In this document: positions 24,940-37,000 of the stretch, piece after piece
How positions within the stretch are numbered: position 1 is the stretch's first letter
How the letters are laid out: every line of letters begins with the position of its first letter
Assembly: GCF_003419895.1 (NCBI RefSeq)
Contig: NZ_QPMM01000002.1
Coordinates: 310,001-374,000 of the forward strand
DNA: 64,000 bases
Direction of reading: 5' to 3'
Source: Chitinophaga silvatica
GTDB lineage: Bacteria > Bacteroidota > Bacteroidia > Chitinophagales > Chitinophagaceae
Made by a program: the position numbers and the translations under genes
The notes under the pieces: model-generated
What the model saw: the letters and a program-made list of their open reading frames with translations, nothing else
What the model was told of the DNA's origin: nothing
Database searches by the model: none

Positions 24940-26217
24940 GTGAGCAAAAAGTATTTTATCATAGACTTTGACAGCACCTTTACCCAGGTAGAGGCACTTG
25001 ATGAGCTGGCGCGTATTTCCCTGCAAGACAGAGCAGATAAGGAAGAAATCTATAAGAAAATAGAAGATTATACGAATCAGGCAATGGAAGGAAAACTTTC
25101 TTTTCGTGAAAGTTTGGCAGCCCGTGTAAAATTACTGGAAGCAGATAAGTCTCACCTGAAATTATTGGTTAAACATTTAAAAACCTTAGTTTCTACCTCT
25201 TTTGCCAGAAATAAGAACTTCTTTAAACAACATGCCAATGAAGTATTGATTGTTAGTGGTGGATTTAAAGAATTTATAGCTCCTGTTGTATTGCCTTATC
25301 ATATCAAATCTGAGAATATTTATGCCAACACTTTTGTGTTTGATAAACAAGGAAAGATTATAGGATATGATGATACCAATCCATTATCTTTTGAAGGTGG
25401 AAAGGTGAAGTTATTAAAAGAACTGAAATTACCCGGCGAGATACACGGAATTGGAGATGGCTACTCCGATTTTCAGCTGAAGGAATCCGGAATGATTAAG
25501 AAGTTTTATGCCTTTACAGAAAATGTAGAGCGCAAATCTGTGACCGAAAGGGCAGATCACATTACTCCAAGTCTTGATGAGGTTTTATTTATTAATAAAA
25601 TTCCGGCAGCTATTTCTTATCCTAAAAACAGGATTGTTTGTTTGGTTGCAGGAGAAAATATACCAGAAGCTTCCGTTAAGTTATTGAAGAAAGATGGTTT
25701 TTCTGTTAAACAGGTAAGCGAATTAACTAAAGCATCCATTGCGGAAGCAGGAATCCTGCTTATAGGTAATAAACTAACGTTAACGAATGAACTGTTATCC
25801 TATGCTACAAAGCTAAAGGTAATAGGAACAGCAGAAGGTGCCGGTTTGCCGGTTGAGTTATGTACAGCACATGGAGTGGCGATCTTTGAGTCGGGTAAAA
25901 AACCGGAATCATTAGGTAAACGTATTGCAAAGTATATAAATAATGGAGATACAATTAAAAGCATTAATTTTCCACATCTCCAGCTTCCTTCTGTAAACGG
26001 TCATAGGTTTATTCATATACATCAGAATGTTCCTGGTGTATTGGCTAAAGTGAACCAGGTGTTTGCAGACAATCAGCTAAATATTACTGCTCAATACTTA
26101 ATGACCAATTCTCAGATTGGTTATGTGATTACTGATATCAGTGGGCAATATGATAAGCAAATGCTTAAAACAATGAAAAGCATTCCGCATACTATTCAAC
26201 TACGGTTCTTATATTAA
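24940..26217 (+). CDS. Phosphoserine phosphatase-like HAD enzyme fused to a SerA remnant with ACT domain
   Basis: This is a 425-residue protein with a GTG start. Residues ~1-210 form a HAD-IB phosphatase with DFDSTF (nucleophile Asp), IVSGGF and GIGDGYSDF, matching SerB. Residues ~230-335 resemble the substrate-binding part of D-3-phosphoglycerate dehydrogenase (TKLKVIGTAEGAGLPVEL; KRIAKYINNGDTIKSINFP), but the ~180-residue NAD-binding domain and catalytic residues are missing. Residues ~350-425 form the ACT domain (IHIHQNVPGVLAKVNQ; LMTNSQIGYVITDI; ending SIPHTIQLRFLY), which follows the E. coli SerA terminus closely. Phosphatase activity with serine feedback through the ACT domain is the likely role. 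Confidence 0.85.
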   Translation: MSKKYFIIDFDSTFTQVEALDELARISLQDRADKEEIYKKIEDYTNQAMEGKLSFRESLAARVKLLEADKSHLKLLVKHLKTLVSTSFARNKNFFKQHANEVLIVSGGFKEFIAPVVLPYHIKSENIYANTFVFDKQGKIIGYDDTNPLSFEGGKVKLLKELKLPGEIHGIGDGYSDFQLKESGMIKKFYAFTENVERKSVTERADHITPSLDEVLFINKIPAAISYPKNRIVCLVAGENIPEASVKLLKKDGFSVKQVSELTKASIAEAGILLIGNKLTLTNELLSYATKLKVIGTAEGAGLPVELCTAHGVAIFESGKKPESLGKRIAKYINNGDTIKSINFPHLQLPSVNGHRFIHIHQNVPGVLAKVNQVFADNQLNITAQYLMTNSQIGYVITDISGQYDKQMLKTMKSIPHTIQLRFLY

Positions 26218-26223
26218 TTTAAT

Positions 26224-26255
26224 AGAGAGCATAGAATCTACATTTTATGCTCTCT
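26224..26255. terminator. Bidirectional terminator
   Basis: AGAGAGCATA and TATGCTCTCT pair, extended inward by four more pairs to a 4-nt CTAC loop, a 14-bp stem. It fills the gap between two convergent genes. Confidence 0.75.
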
Positions 26256-26256
26256 G

Positions 26257-27594
26257 TTATTTAATTTTATAGGAGAAAATCTGTAACCATTTTTTTCCAT
26301 CGGTGCCCGTTACATACTGATTATATACCAGCATACTTCCATTGTGCGACCAGCTTACTGCTCCATATGGTTCAAGATTTCCAATAATTCTGTAAGATTC
26401 ACCCGTAATAATATTTGTTACCCGAATAGTATTCTGAGCAAAATATACCAGATAATTACCATCGGGGTTAAAATTAATACCACCTTGAATATCGCTGGGT
26501 TCAAATGTTAGCTGGCTAACATTTCCACCATTGGGGGATACACCAAATGCATTGATCACTCCTTTGGAATCTTTAGCAAGAAAGGCGATTAGTCTACCGT
26601 CTGGAGTACTTCTCAGCCAATGGCGGGGGCCTTCGATTCCACGCTCGGTATATGTAATCCGGCGCTGAGTTACATTAGCGGGAGCTCTGGGGGCTGATTG
26701 AGAAGTTCCTTCCAGTGGTGTTTTATTATTTTTTAAATCAAATTTTTCAGGAAGATCAACAACGAAAACTTCAGTTTTAGTTACGCCATTTGAATCGAGT
26801 ACATTTCCCTGAAATGCTATAGCTTTTTTTTGCCGGGAACCATTTTCTTTTTCATATCCATCAGTGCCTATCCAACATTCATCAAAAGCTTTATCTATTT
26901 CATCACTCCCTGGAGTAGGAGATGTTGTTACCTTAGCCACTACAACTGAATACATTTCGCCGCTATTGTTTTCGCCGGCAGAATCTTTGGGTACCCTAAC
27001 ACGTTTGGGAAACATAACTCCAACTGTTCTTCTATCCCTGCCTAATTTTTCCATTACTGCATCATTATAGGTAAAGCTGATCCATTTACCATCATAGTTC
27101 CAGGAATGGGCATGCGTACCACCTCTTAAAGCACCTGGAGTATAAGGTGCATAGATGTTCCTCGCGTCCATAAACCTTACATTATCCGGATGCTTCAGTG
27201 CTATTGAAACTCCGGTACGCCTGGTTATGCTGTAAGGGTTTGATTTATCTGCATTTAAGATACCCTGAATAAACATAACACGATCTTCTCTGGGAGAGAA
27301 GGTAGCTGCACCTACACCCGGTCCGTATTCCGTATTATTGGGAATGGTGTAGAGGATTTTAATTTCTTTCGTGTATATATTCAGAATGCCTATAGTATTG
27401 GTAGAAGCAATTTTTGTATCCTCATTCCGGGTATCAAAAACTACCAGACTATCATTCGCAGAAAAGCACTGAGTACTGTTTAAAGTATGCCCCTGTTGTT
27501 CGAATGTGAGTTGAACCGCGTTTCGAAACTGTGCAAACAGCAACTGACACCAGAGTAAACAGGCAGGCATTAATATTAAAGGACGATAAACCAT
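26257..27594 (-). CDS. Exported TolB-like beta-propeller protein (DUF3748/YidR-like)
   Basis: The 445-residue protein has a signal peptide (1-22, ending LLFAQ) and repeated blade-like phrases, for example CFSANDSLVVFDTR, WNYDGKWISFTYND, STPDGRLIAFLAKD, FNPDGNYLVYFAQN and WSHNGSMLVYNQY. These are the WD40/TolB-like propeller pattern. The opening FRNAVQLTFEQQGHTLNSTQCFS and the block GGTHAHSWNYDGKWISF recall the DUF3748 family (E. coli YidR). No biochemical role is known to me. It is a single gene, convergent with the SerB fusion. Confidence 0.65.
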   Translation of the reverse strand: MVYRPLILMPACLLWCQLLFAQFRNAVQLTFEQQGHTLNSTQCFSANDSLVVFDTRNEDTKIASTNTIGILNIYTKEIKILYTIPNNTEYGPGVGAATFSPREDRVMFIQGILNADKSNPYSITRRTGVSIALKHPDNVRFMDARNIYAPYTPGALRGGTHAHSWNYDGKWISFTYNDAVMEKLGRDRRTVGVMFPKRVRVPKDSAGENNSGEMYSVVVAKVTTSPTPGSDEIDKAFDECWIGTDGYEKENGSRQKKAIAFQGNVLDSNGVTKTEVFVVDLPEKFDLKNNKTPLEGTSQSAPRAPANVTQRRITYTERGIEGPRHWLRSTPDGRLIAFLAKDSKGVINAFGVSPNGGNVSQLTFEPSDIQGGINFNPDGNYLVYFAQNTIRVTNIITGESYRIIGNLEPYGAVSWSHNGSMLVYNQYVTGTDGKKWLQIFSYKIK

Positions 27595-28058
27595 TTACCC
27601 AAGATATATTTTTATGGTCATATTGTTCAGGGGTTTATAGAATCAATGTACCAGAACTCTTTGGCAATAATGTTAAGATGTCTCTGATCATATAAATATA
27701 CGTGTCGGTAAGCTATAGTGCAAGCGTGCATTGTTCAGGAACTATATCATATCTATTAATTGTAGGATATCTGTATGGGGCGCTATTCTTCAGGGAAAAT
27801 CAGACTATATAAATTAAACCTACAAAATATCCTTAATTATTGTTTTTGCCTCACTTTCTGATATACTAACCAGGATAGATGATAGATATAAATAAAACAG
27901 TTTATCTGCTATTACTAAAATTATATGGATTTAATATTGAAGAATATTATAGTAGTATATGTATATACGAAAACTTGGGTTTCAATATATCCGTATAATA
28001 TTCAAGTGTATTAAACAAAAGAAAACATCTGTTGTTTGTAGTTAAAAAAAACTGAGAT
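27595..28058. other. 464-bp intergenic region between divergent genes
   Basis: This is strongly AT-rich, especially 27840-28058. It should hold the promoters of the TolB-like gene and of the giant surface-protein gene. I see no ORF, RNA gene or convincing palindrome in it. Confidence 0.5.
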
Positions 28059-31000
28059 ATGCTCAGTATCAACCATGTTCTAAGAAGATTTGCTTTCTTC
28101 TTACTGTTAGTTACAGTTTTTACGTCTGAGATTCAAGCACAATTTACTATCCGTGAAAGTTTTGGTGAGAATTCATTAGTGTCAAGCCGGTTAGTATTAG
28201 GTGGAGCTGCACAATTAACTGCAGCTTCCGGAGTCGATCCGCTGGGTAGTGGATGGTTACGGCTTACTGGCGCTACTACTAATCAGACAGGCTATTGTTT
28301 TGTAAATGAAGGATTCCCCGCAAATCTAGGGGTCTTTATAGAATTTGAGTATACCGCCTGGTCAACTACCAATGCGGTACCAGAGGCAGATGGGTTTTCT
28401 GTCTTCCTGTTTGATTCGTCCTATGTTCCGGGAACTTTCCAGCTGGGGCAGGATGGAGGAGCATTGGGATATGGGGAAGTGGATGCGGCTACACACCCTA
28501 CAGGGTGGAGTCTGGGGCCTGGTCTAACAGGAGGGTATGTAGGATTGGGGTTAGATGAATTTGGAAATTATTCAGTAAAGCAAACTACTACAGATAACCT
28601 GGCGCCGGGTTTGAGAGCGAATGCAATTGCAGTTAGAGGACCAGTAGGTAGTCATACTACCTATCTTGCTGGAACGGGTGCAAATTTGGGCGGTACAGTG
28701 TATGCCGGGCAGAGAATTAGTTATGGAACTTCTACGGCTACCAGACCCCTTTCTAATGTATTTTACAGAAAGGTTAGAATATTAATTGAAAAGGTTGGAG
28801 CCAATTATCAACTTACCGTTTCCATGCAGGTAGCTGAAAATGGCCCAATGAATGCAGTATTCGGACCTATTGTGCTTACAGATCCGCCACCTGCATATCT
28901 GAAATTGGGTTTTGCCGCATCAACCGGATTATATTATGCCACACATGAGATAAAGAATCTTTATATCACAACACCCGGTGCAGTTCATACGGAGAAGAAT
29001 GGTCAGTTAGTTGTTTCAAACAATCAGAATGCTACTTATGATGTAAGTGTATTTAACGATTCTCAAAACCCTTTAGCCGGTATTCCTGTTGTAGATACCT
29101 TGCCGCCTGCTTTTCAGGCCAGTGGCGTTACTTTTAGCAATGATGGATATGCTTCAAATACATATGATGGTAACGGACAAATTAATGGAAGAATATTTTC
29201 CGGGGGTAAAGTAAATCTGCAGGCATATAGTAGAGGTACTTTCAGGTTCTCAGGAAAAGTAGTATTCCAGGATAGTTTGCCTACCATACTTAAAAACATT
29301 GCATTTGCGAAAGCCCCTTCGGGGTTTGATGATCCTGATCCGAGTAATGATACTTCTGTTTTCTATAGCTATCGCAAACCTGCAATCAGCATCAATACGA
29401 ATACTATAACTTGTAGTGGTACGCCGGCTGTTATCAATTTGCAGACGTTGATCAATGCAAATATTAAATGGACTGTTACTACTACCGGTAATATAACAGG
29501 AGCAACAGACGGCAATGCAACCGCTTCAAATACCGGTTTACTTGGTATTTCACCTACATTGGTAAATACAGGGAATACTCCGGGTACCGTTACGTATACC
29601 TTTACTCCATCCTATACTTATACTAATCCAAAAGATCGTGCCCCCGTTTATGTTGAGGGTGATCCGGTAAGTATAACTATTACGGTTAATCCACTTCCTA
29701 CGATAAATGCCTTAAATAATATTACTGTTTGTGCCGGAGATACAGTATTGCCAATAAGATTGGTAAATGGCACAACAGCAACATTTACCTGGACAAACAA
29801 TAATACTGCAATAGGATTGGCGGCCAGTGGAACAGGAAACTCTATTAATGGATTCAGGGCAACCAATACAACTGCATCTCCTATAACAGGAAAAATAGTT
29901 GTAACTGCTACAGCGAATAGTTGTGAAGCGAAGGATTCATTTAATATAACAGTGAATCAACGACCTAATGTTAATTTTACAATCAATAACCCTTCTCAAT
30001 GTTTAAAAGGTAATTCATTTGTATTCACCAATGCAACTACTACCGGAAACTTTGTATGGGATTTTGGTGATGGTACAACCAGTACTCAAACTTCTCCTAC
30101 ACATAGTTATACAGATATTGGAACATATTCTGTAAAACTTTCAACTACTGGTACCTCAGGGTGTAAAGATTCTCTTATTAGAACAGTGAACGTTACTGTA
30201 TCACCGATAGTTGATTTTGTATATAATGTTATTTCTACAAATAACAATTCACGTTTTCAATTTACAGATGAAACAGATCCCGGAACAATAGATGCAAATA
30301 CTACCTACTTCTGGGATTTTGGAGATGGTGCCAGTAGCACAGAAAAAAATCCGATTCATGAGTATACAGCAAATGGTACCTATACTGTTACCCTTACTGT
30401 AACTAATAATAACGGATGTTCTGCCAGCTTTTCTGAACAAATAATAGTGAATACAAATCCTAATGTCAAAGGTGGATTTACTATTAATAATGCTGAACAA
30501 TGCCTGACCAACAATACTTTTGTATTTACCAATACAACCACTACTCAACCAGGTATTACAGTAACAGGGTATGAATGGGATTTTGGAGATAATAGTGCAA
30601 AAGTAACTACCATAAGTCCTACACATACTTATAGTGCGTCAGGAACCTATATAGTATCCCTAACGGTTACTATTAATACAGGTTTTAAGCAAACAGTTAC
30701 ACAATCAGTAATTGTGAAACCAATACCAACGGTTAATACTGTTGCCGCTCAAACCCTTTGTGCAGGATCTTCTACGAATTCAATCAATTTTTCGGGAAGC
30801 ATTGCCGGTACAACCTACAGGTGGACTAACTCCAACACTGCTATAGGCCTGGCTGCATCAGGAACCGGAAATATTCCTTCCTTTGTTGCACAAAATACTA
30901 CTACAAACAATGCTGTGGCTACACTTACAGTGATACCAATGTTTGAAGGCTGTGAGGGTGTTGCGCAAACTACTATCATTACTATAAAACCTTCGCCAAC

Positions 31001-34000
31001 TATCAATGCGCTTACTGCACAAACACTTTGTGCCGGAGCTAATACCCAGGCCATCAACTTTGTTACACCGGTAACCGGAACTACAGTTACCTGGGAGAAT
31101 GATAATACAATGATAGGATTAGCTGTTAATGGTACAGGTAATATACCATCATTTACAGCGCTTAATCCAACTCCTAATCCGATTACTGCAATTATTGTTG
31201 CAACCCCAACAGCACAGGGATGCGCAGGTAAAACCCAACAGACAACAATCACTGTAAATCCGATTCCAACTCTGAATAATTCCCTGATCCCGACACCAAT
31301 ATGTGATGGAGCATTGTTTAGTTACCAACCTAGCAGTGCGACTACGGGAACAACATTTTCCTGGCAGAGGGCTGCTGTTAGCGGTATATCAAATCCGGCT
31401 GCCAGTGGCACTGGTAACCCAAATGAGGTGTTACATAATACTACTAATCAGCCAGTCACTGTCAAGTACGTATTTACATTATCAGCAAACGGATGTAATA
31501 ATTTACAGGAAGTAAATCTGATAGTGAAGCCTACCCCGGCTATGACCAGTACTTTAACTCCTGCACCTGTATGTAGTGGTGAATTATTTTATTATGTTCC
31601 TGCCGCGTCTCCAAATGGTACAACCTTTACCTGGGTGAGAAGTGCAGTAGCAGGTATTACTAATCCTACCGCTACCGGATCTGGTGCTATCAGTGAAAAT
31701 CTGATTAATAGTACAAATGCTCCGGTAAATGTTACCTATCAATATACCCTAAATTCAAATAATTGCCAGAGCACTACCAATGTGGTAGTTACTGTGAAAC
31801 CATCTCCTGCATTGAGTTCATCCCTGAATCCTCCCGGAATCTGCTCAGGAACTGCTTTTACATATACTCCACAGAGTAATGTTCCTGGCGTAATATTCAG
31901 CTGGAGCCGTCCTGTGGTTCCCGGCATAACTAATCCGGCAGGGAGTGGTTCCAATAGTATTAATGAAGTACTGAATGTTGGGGATAATTTATCTCATGAT
32001 GTAAAATACATCTATACACTAACAGCAAATGGATGTAGTAATCAGAATAATGTAGTTACTACAACAGTATCGCCATTACCTAAACCTGCATTTAATATAA
32101 GCAGTGCCGAGCAATGTATTGGCAATAATAATTTTGTCTTTACAAATACAACTCCGGGAGCAGATATAACCTGGGAGTGGAATTTTGGAGATGGCGTAAC
32201 AGCAACTACAAAAAATGCTAGCTATGTATACGCAACCACCGGAAGATATACCGTAACACTGAAAGCAACTACGGCGCAAGGATGTACGGCTGTAACCACA
32301 CAAACCGTAACCGTTAATGCCGCTCCAACGGCCAGCTTCATCTACCAGATTATTGCTCCAAATTCTAATGATGAATTTCAGTTTACCAATACATCTACCA
32401 GTGCAAATGGTGGTTTAACCTATCATTGGGATTTTGGAGATGGTGCTACCAGTACATTACCAAATCCTACTCACCAATATACCGACAGCGGTACGTTTGT
32501 GGTGACCCTAACCGTTACCGATAGTAAAGGTTGTACAGCAACCATGCAAACTAATATTAAGGTAACCAGACATCCTAATATTGTGGCCGGGTTTACGGTT
32601 AATAATAAAGTACAGTGTTTTGTAGGTAATGAATTTATATTTACAAATACAACAGTGGTTGAAGGTGGTGCAACCATTGCAAGCTATATGTGGGATTTTG
32701 GAGATGGAAATACCAGCAAAGAGAAAAGCCCGACACATAGCTATATTGCCCCTGGTAACTATTCTGTTACACTTACGGTAGTAGGGAGCAATGGCTATGT
32801 GGATGAGGTTTCTACATCCATTGAAGTAGTTCCGCAACCTGTTGTAAATCCAATTCCTAATGTTTCTTTGTGCAATGGCACAACTACCGACTATATTCAC
32901 TTCGAAGTGGTGCCGGCAGAAACTCCATTTACCTGGACAAACGATCATCCGGAAATTGGATTGGCCGCTTCAGGCAATGACCATATTGCTCCGTTTGTAG
33001 CTGTGAATACAGGTACTACACCAATTGTAGCAACAATTACAATAACTCCCGGATTGCCAGGATGTACTGGAACACCAAAGACCTTTACCATTACAGTATA
33101 TCCTACACCGATAATTACTTCTGTAGCTCCCGTTGTAGTATGCAATAATTCTTTGGCTTCACTAATAATATTCGGAAGTAATGTTGCCGGAACAACATTT
33201 ACCTGGGAAAATGATAATTCTACAATTGGATTAGCCACATCTGGCACTGGAAATATTCCTGCATTCGTGGCTAAGAATCCAGGAGCTAAACCTGTTATAG
33301 CAAATGTTAGAGTTACCCCTGTGGCAAATACCTGTAAGGGCGCTATAGGAGCATTTACAATTACAGTAAATCCGGCACCTAAGCTCACCAGTTCATTATT
33401 ACCACCTGCAGTTTGCAGTAATAACACATTTAGCTATACTCCTGCCAGTAGTACCGCTAGTACAACTTTTGAATGGTCTCGTGCGGTTGTTGCTGGTGTA
33501 AGTAACCCTGCAGCTATAGGTAATGGAAATCCGAATGAAGTATTAATCAACACAACAGATAATCCAATAACTGTTACATATGTTTATTCGTTAACGGCAT
33601 TCAACTGCCCGGCGTCCGAGATATATGAAGTTAAAGTTGTCGTGAATCCATTGCCTAAGTTGAGCAGTTCCTCAACTCCTGCAGCAATATGTTCCGGTAC
33701 TCTCTTTAGTTATTCTCCTACCAGTAATACTGCTGGAGCTACGTTTGCATGGAGCCGGCCAGCAGTAACGGGTATTAGTAATCCTGCTGCCACAGGTACA
33801 AATAATCCCGAAGAAACGTTAATCAATACTACAAATGCTCCAATACCAGTTGTCTATAATTATACGATAACAGCTAATGGTTGTGTAAATGAAAGTAAAG
33901 TAACTGTAATTGTAAATCCATTACCGGTTACAGATTTCAATATTAATAACCCATCACAATGTTTAACAGGCAATAGCTTTGCCTTTACTTCCACTGGCGG

Positions 34001-37000
34001 AACTGGTACTTTTGCATGGGATTTGGGAGATGGTACTACAGCAACTACCAGCAGTGTAACCCATAGTTATTTGGCGGAAGGTAGTTATGATGTGCAATTG
34101 CAGGTAACAGGAAGCAATGGTTGTGTGAAAGCAAGTGATGTGAAAATTGTAACAGTGAATCCTAACCCTGTTGCTGCCTTTACATACAGTACTGTTAATC
34201 CTGTTATAAGCGACGAGTATAACTTTACTAATATCTCTACAATTTCATCAGGTACATTAACTTACAACTGGGATTTTGGAGATGGAAGTACAAGCACTAC
34301 CAAGAATCCAACTCACCAATATGTGGCAGCTGGTACTTACACTGTTACCTTAACAGTTACAAGTGATATAGCGCCAACTCATTGTACGGCGGTTGCTACG
34401 GCGTCAATAGTCGTTACCAAGAATCCTAATATAGTGCCCGGATTTACTATAAATCCTGGTGCTGGTGGTAATTGTTTAAACACGAATAACTTTACGTTCG
34501 ACGCCTCTCCAACAACCTCGGTAAATCCAATTGTATCATATGACTGGGAATTTGGTGACGGACAAACCGGTACAGGAAAGGTTGTAACACATCATTATAC
34601 CAATCCTGGTATTTATATAGTTAAATTAACAGTAACAGATAATGTTAGTAACTCAGCTGCTGTAACATCCACAGTTGCTGTATTTATGAATCCTGTACTG
34701 ACAAAACCAGCTGATCAGACTATCTGTAATGGTAGCAGTACTAAAAATGTGAATTTTGTTGCTACACCTTCAAGCACTGTTAATAGCTGGACAAACAATC
34801 ATCCGGAAATTGGCCTTGCAGCATCAGGAACCGGCAATATTCCTGCATTTACAGCAGCGAATACAACTAATACTCCAATAGTTGCTACAATCACCGTAAG
34901 TCCGGTTTATGAAGGTTGTACAGGTACTTCTCAAACATTTACTATTACGGTAAATCCGACACCATCAGTAAACAGTATATCAGACTATGTGCTCTGTAAT
35001 GGAGAAACGGTACCTTCTGTTACCTTTAGCAGTAATGTTACAGGAGCTACCTTTGCATGGGTGAATGACAACACAAGAATGGGTTTGGCTGGCATGGGAA
35101 CTGGTAATATTTCATCATTCCAGGGTATCAATTCAGGAGCTGTTCCAGAAGTTGCAAATATTAAGGTAACAGCTGCAGCTAATGGATGTAGTAGTGCGGC
35201 GCAAGGATTTAAAATCACGGTAAAACCAACACCATCATTAACAAGTACCTTGCTACCGGCAGATATTTGCGGCGGAAATGTATTTAACTATACACCTCAA
35301 AGTACTGTAGCGGGAACTACGTTTAACTGGACCCGTGCAGCCATTACCGGTATCAGTAACCCAACCGCCAGTGGAACAGGTGATCCGGCCGAAACATTGG
35401 TTAACACTACTAATGCACCAATAGCTGTAACATATAATTATACCCTGTCGGCTAACGGATGTAACAGTAGTACTACCTATCATGTGGTAGTGGTTGTGAA
35501 CCCAATCCCGGTTCTGACCAGTAGTCTTACACCTCCTGCTATTTGTTCAGGTCAGGAATTTAACTATTCACCGGAAACGAATGTAGACGGAGTGGTCTTT
35601 GGCTGGACCAGGGCTGCCATCGCTGGTATTAGTAATCCTCCGGCGTCGGGAGATTATAATCCCAGAGAAGTATTAAACAATACAACCAATGCTCCGATTC
35701 CGGTAGTGTATACTTATACTATTACTGCAAATGGATGTAGTTCTGTTCAAAATGTAACGGTAGTTGTGAATCCATTACCTGCTGCTAATTTCAATATCAA
35801 TGATCCTAGTCAGTGCTTGAATGGCAATAACTTTATCTTCACAAATACATCCAGCGCCGGTACTTACAATTGGAACCTTGGTGATGGAACTGTTGCTACC
35901 ACTACAAATGTTACTCATACTTATAGGACTGATGGAACATTTAATGTGAAGCTAACCGTACAAAGTGCTACAGGATGTGTTGATACCAGTATTACCAAAC
36001 AAGTAACGGTAACTCCTTCACCGGTTGCAATAATTACCTATTCTATTATTGCTCCGAATTCAAATGATCAATATCAATTCCTGTCTTCAAGAACAAGATT
36101 GCGCAGAGGTACAACTCTGGACTATCTTTGGAATTTTGGAGATGGAGGTACCAGCACCGATCCGAATCCTCGTCATACTTATACGGCAAGTGGAACATAT
36201 ACAGTGAAACTAATTGTAACTGCCGACAATGGTTGTACAGATACAGCTTCTGCCATTATTAAGGTGACTAAGAATCCTAATGTAGTAGCTGGATTTAAAA
36301 TCGATACCACAGCGCTTTGCCTCGTGGGTAATCAATTTAAATTTACCAATACCACAACAGTTTCTGGTGGTGCAAGCGTAACTGGTTATACCTGGAATTT
36401 TGGAGATGGAACCACAAGTACTCTCGAAAATCCAACTCATACTTATTCCGCACCAGGTATCTATACTGTTCAATTATCTGTTCAGACAAATACTGGATTT
36501 ATAGCTATTGCATCTAGCAGTGTAGAAGTATTTGATATGCCTGTTATTACTCCACCGGCTAATGTAACTGCATGTGCCGGTAGTACTATATCCAATATTA
36601 ACTTTAGTGTTAAGAAGACTTCCGCAATTGTTAGCTGGACAAATGATCATCCTGAAATTGGATTGGCTGCAAATGGAACCGGTAATATAGCAGGCTTTAC
36701 AGCTATTAATACTACCAATGCGCCGATAGTGGCAACAATCACCACAACGGCCGTAAGCAATGATTGTGCAAGTGCCCCGCAACAATTTACCATCACAGTA
36801 AATCCTGTTCCGGTATTAAATGGAGTTAGCGACCAGATATTATGTGCAAATAATCAGACAATGCTAGTTGAATTTATCAGTGCTGTAACGGGTACTGTAG
36901 GTAACTGGACTAATGATAATACATCAATTGGATTAGCCGCTGCCGGAACAGGAAATATTGCCGCATTTACTGCAATTAATAATAGTATTGATCCGGTTAC

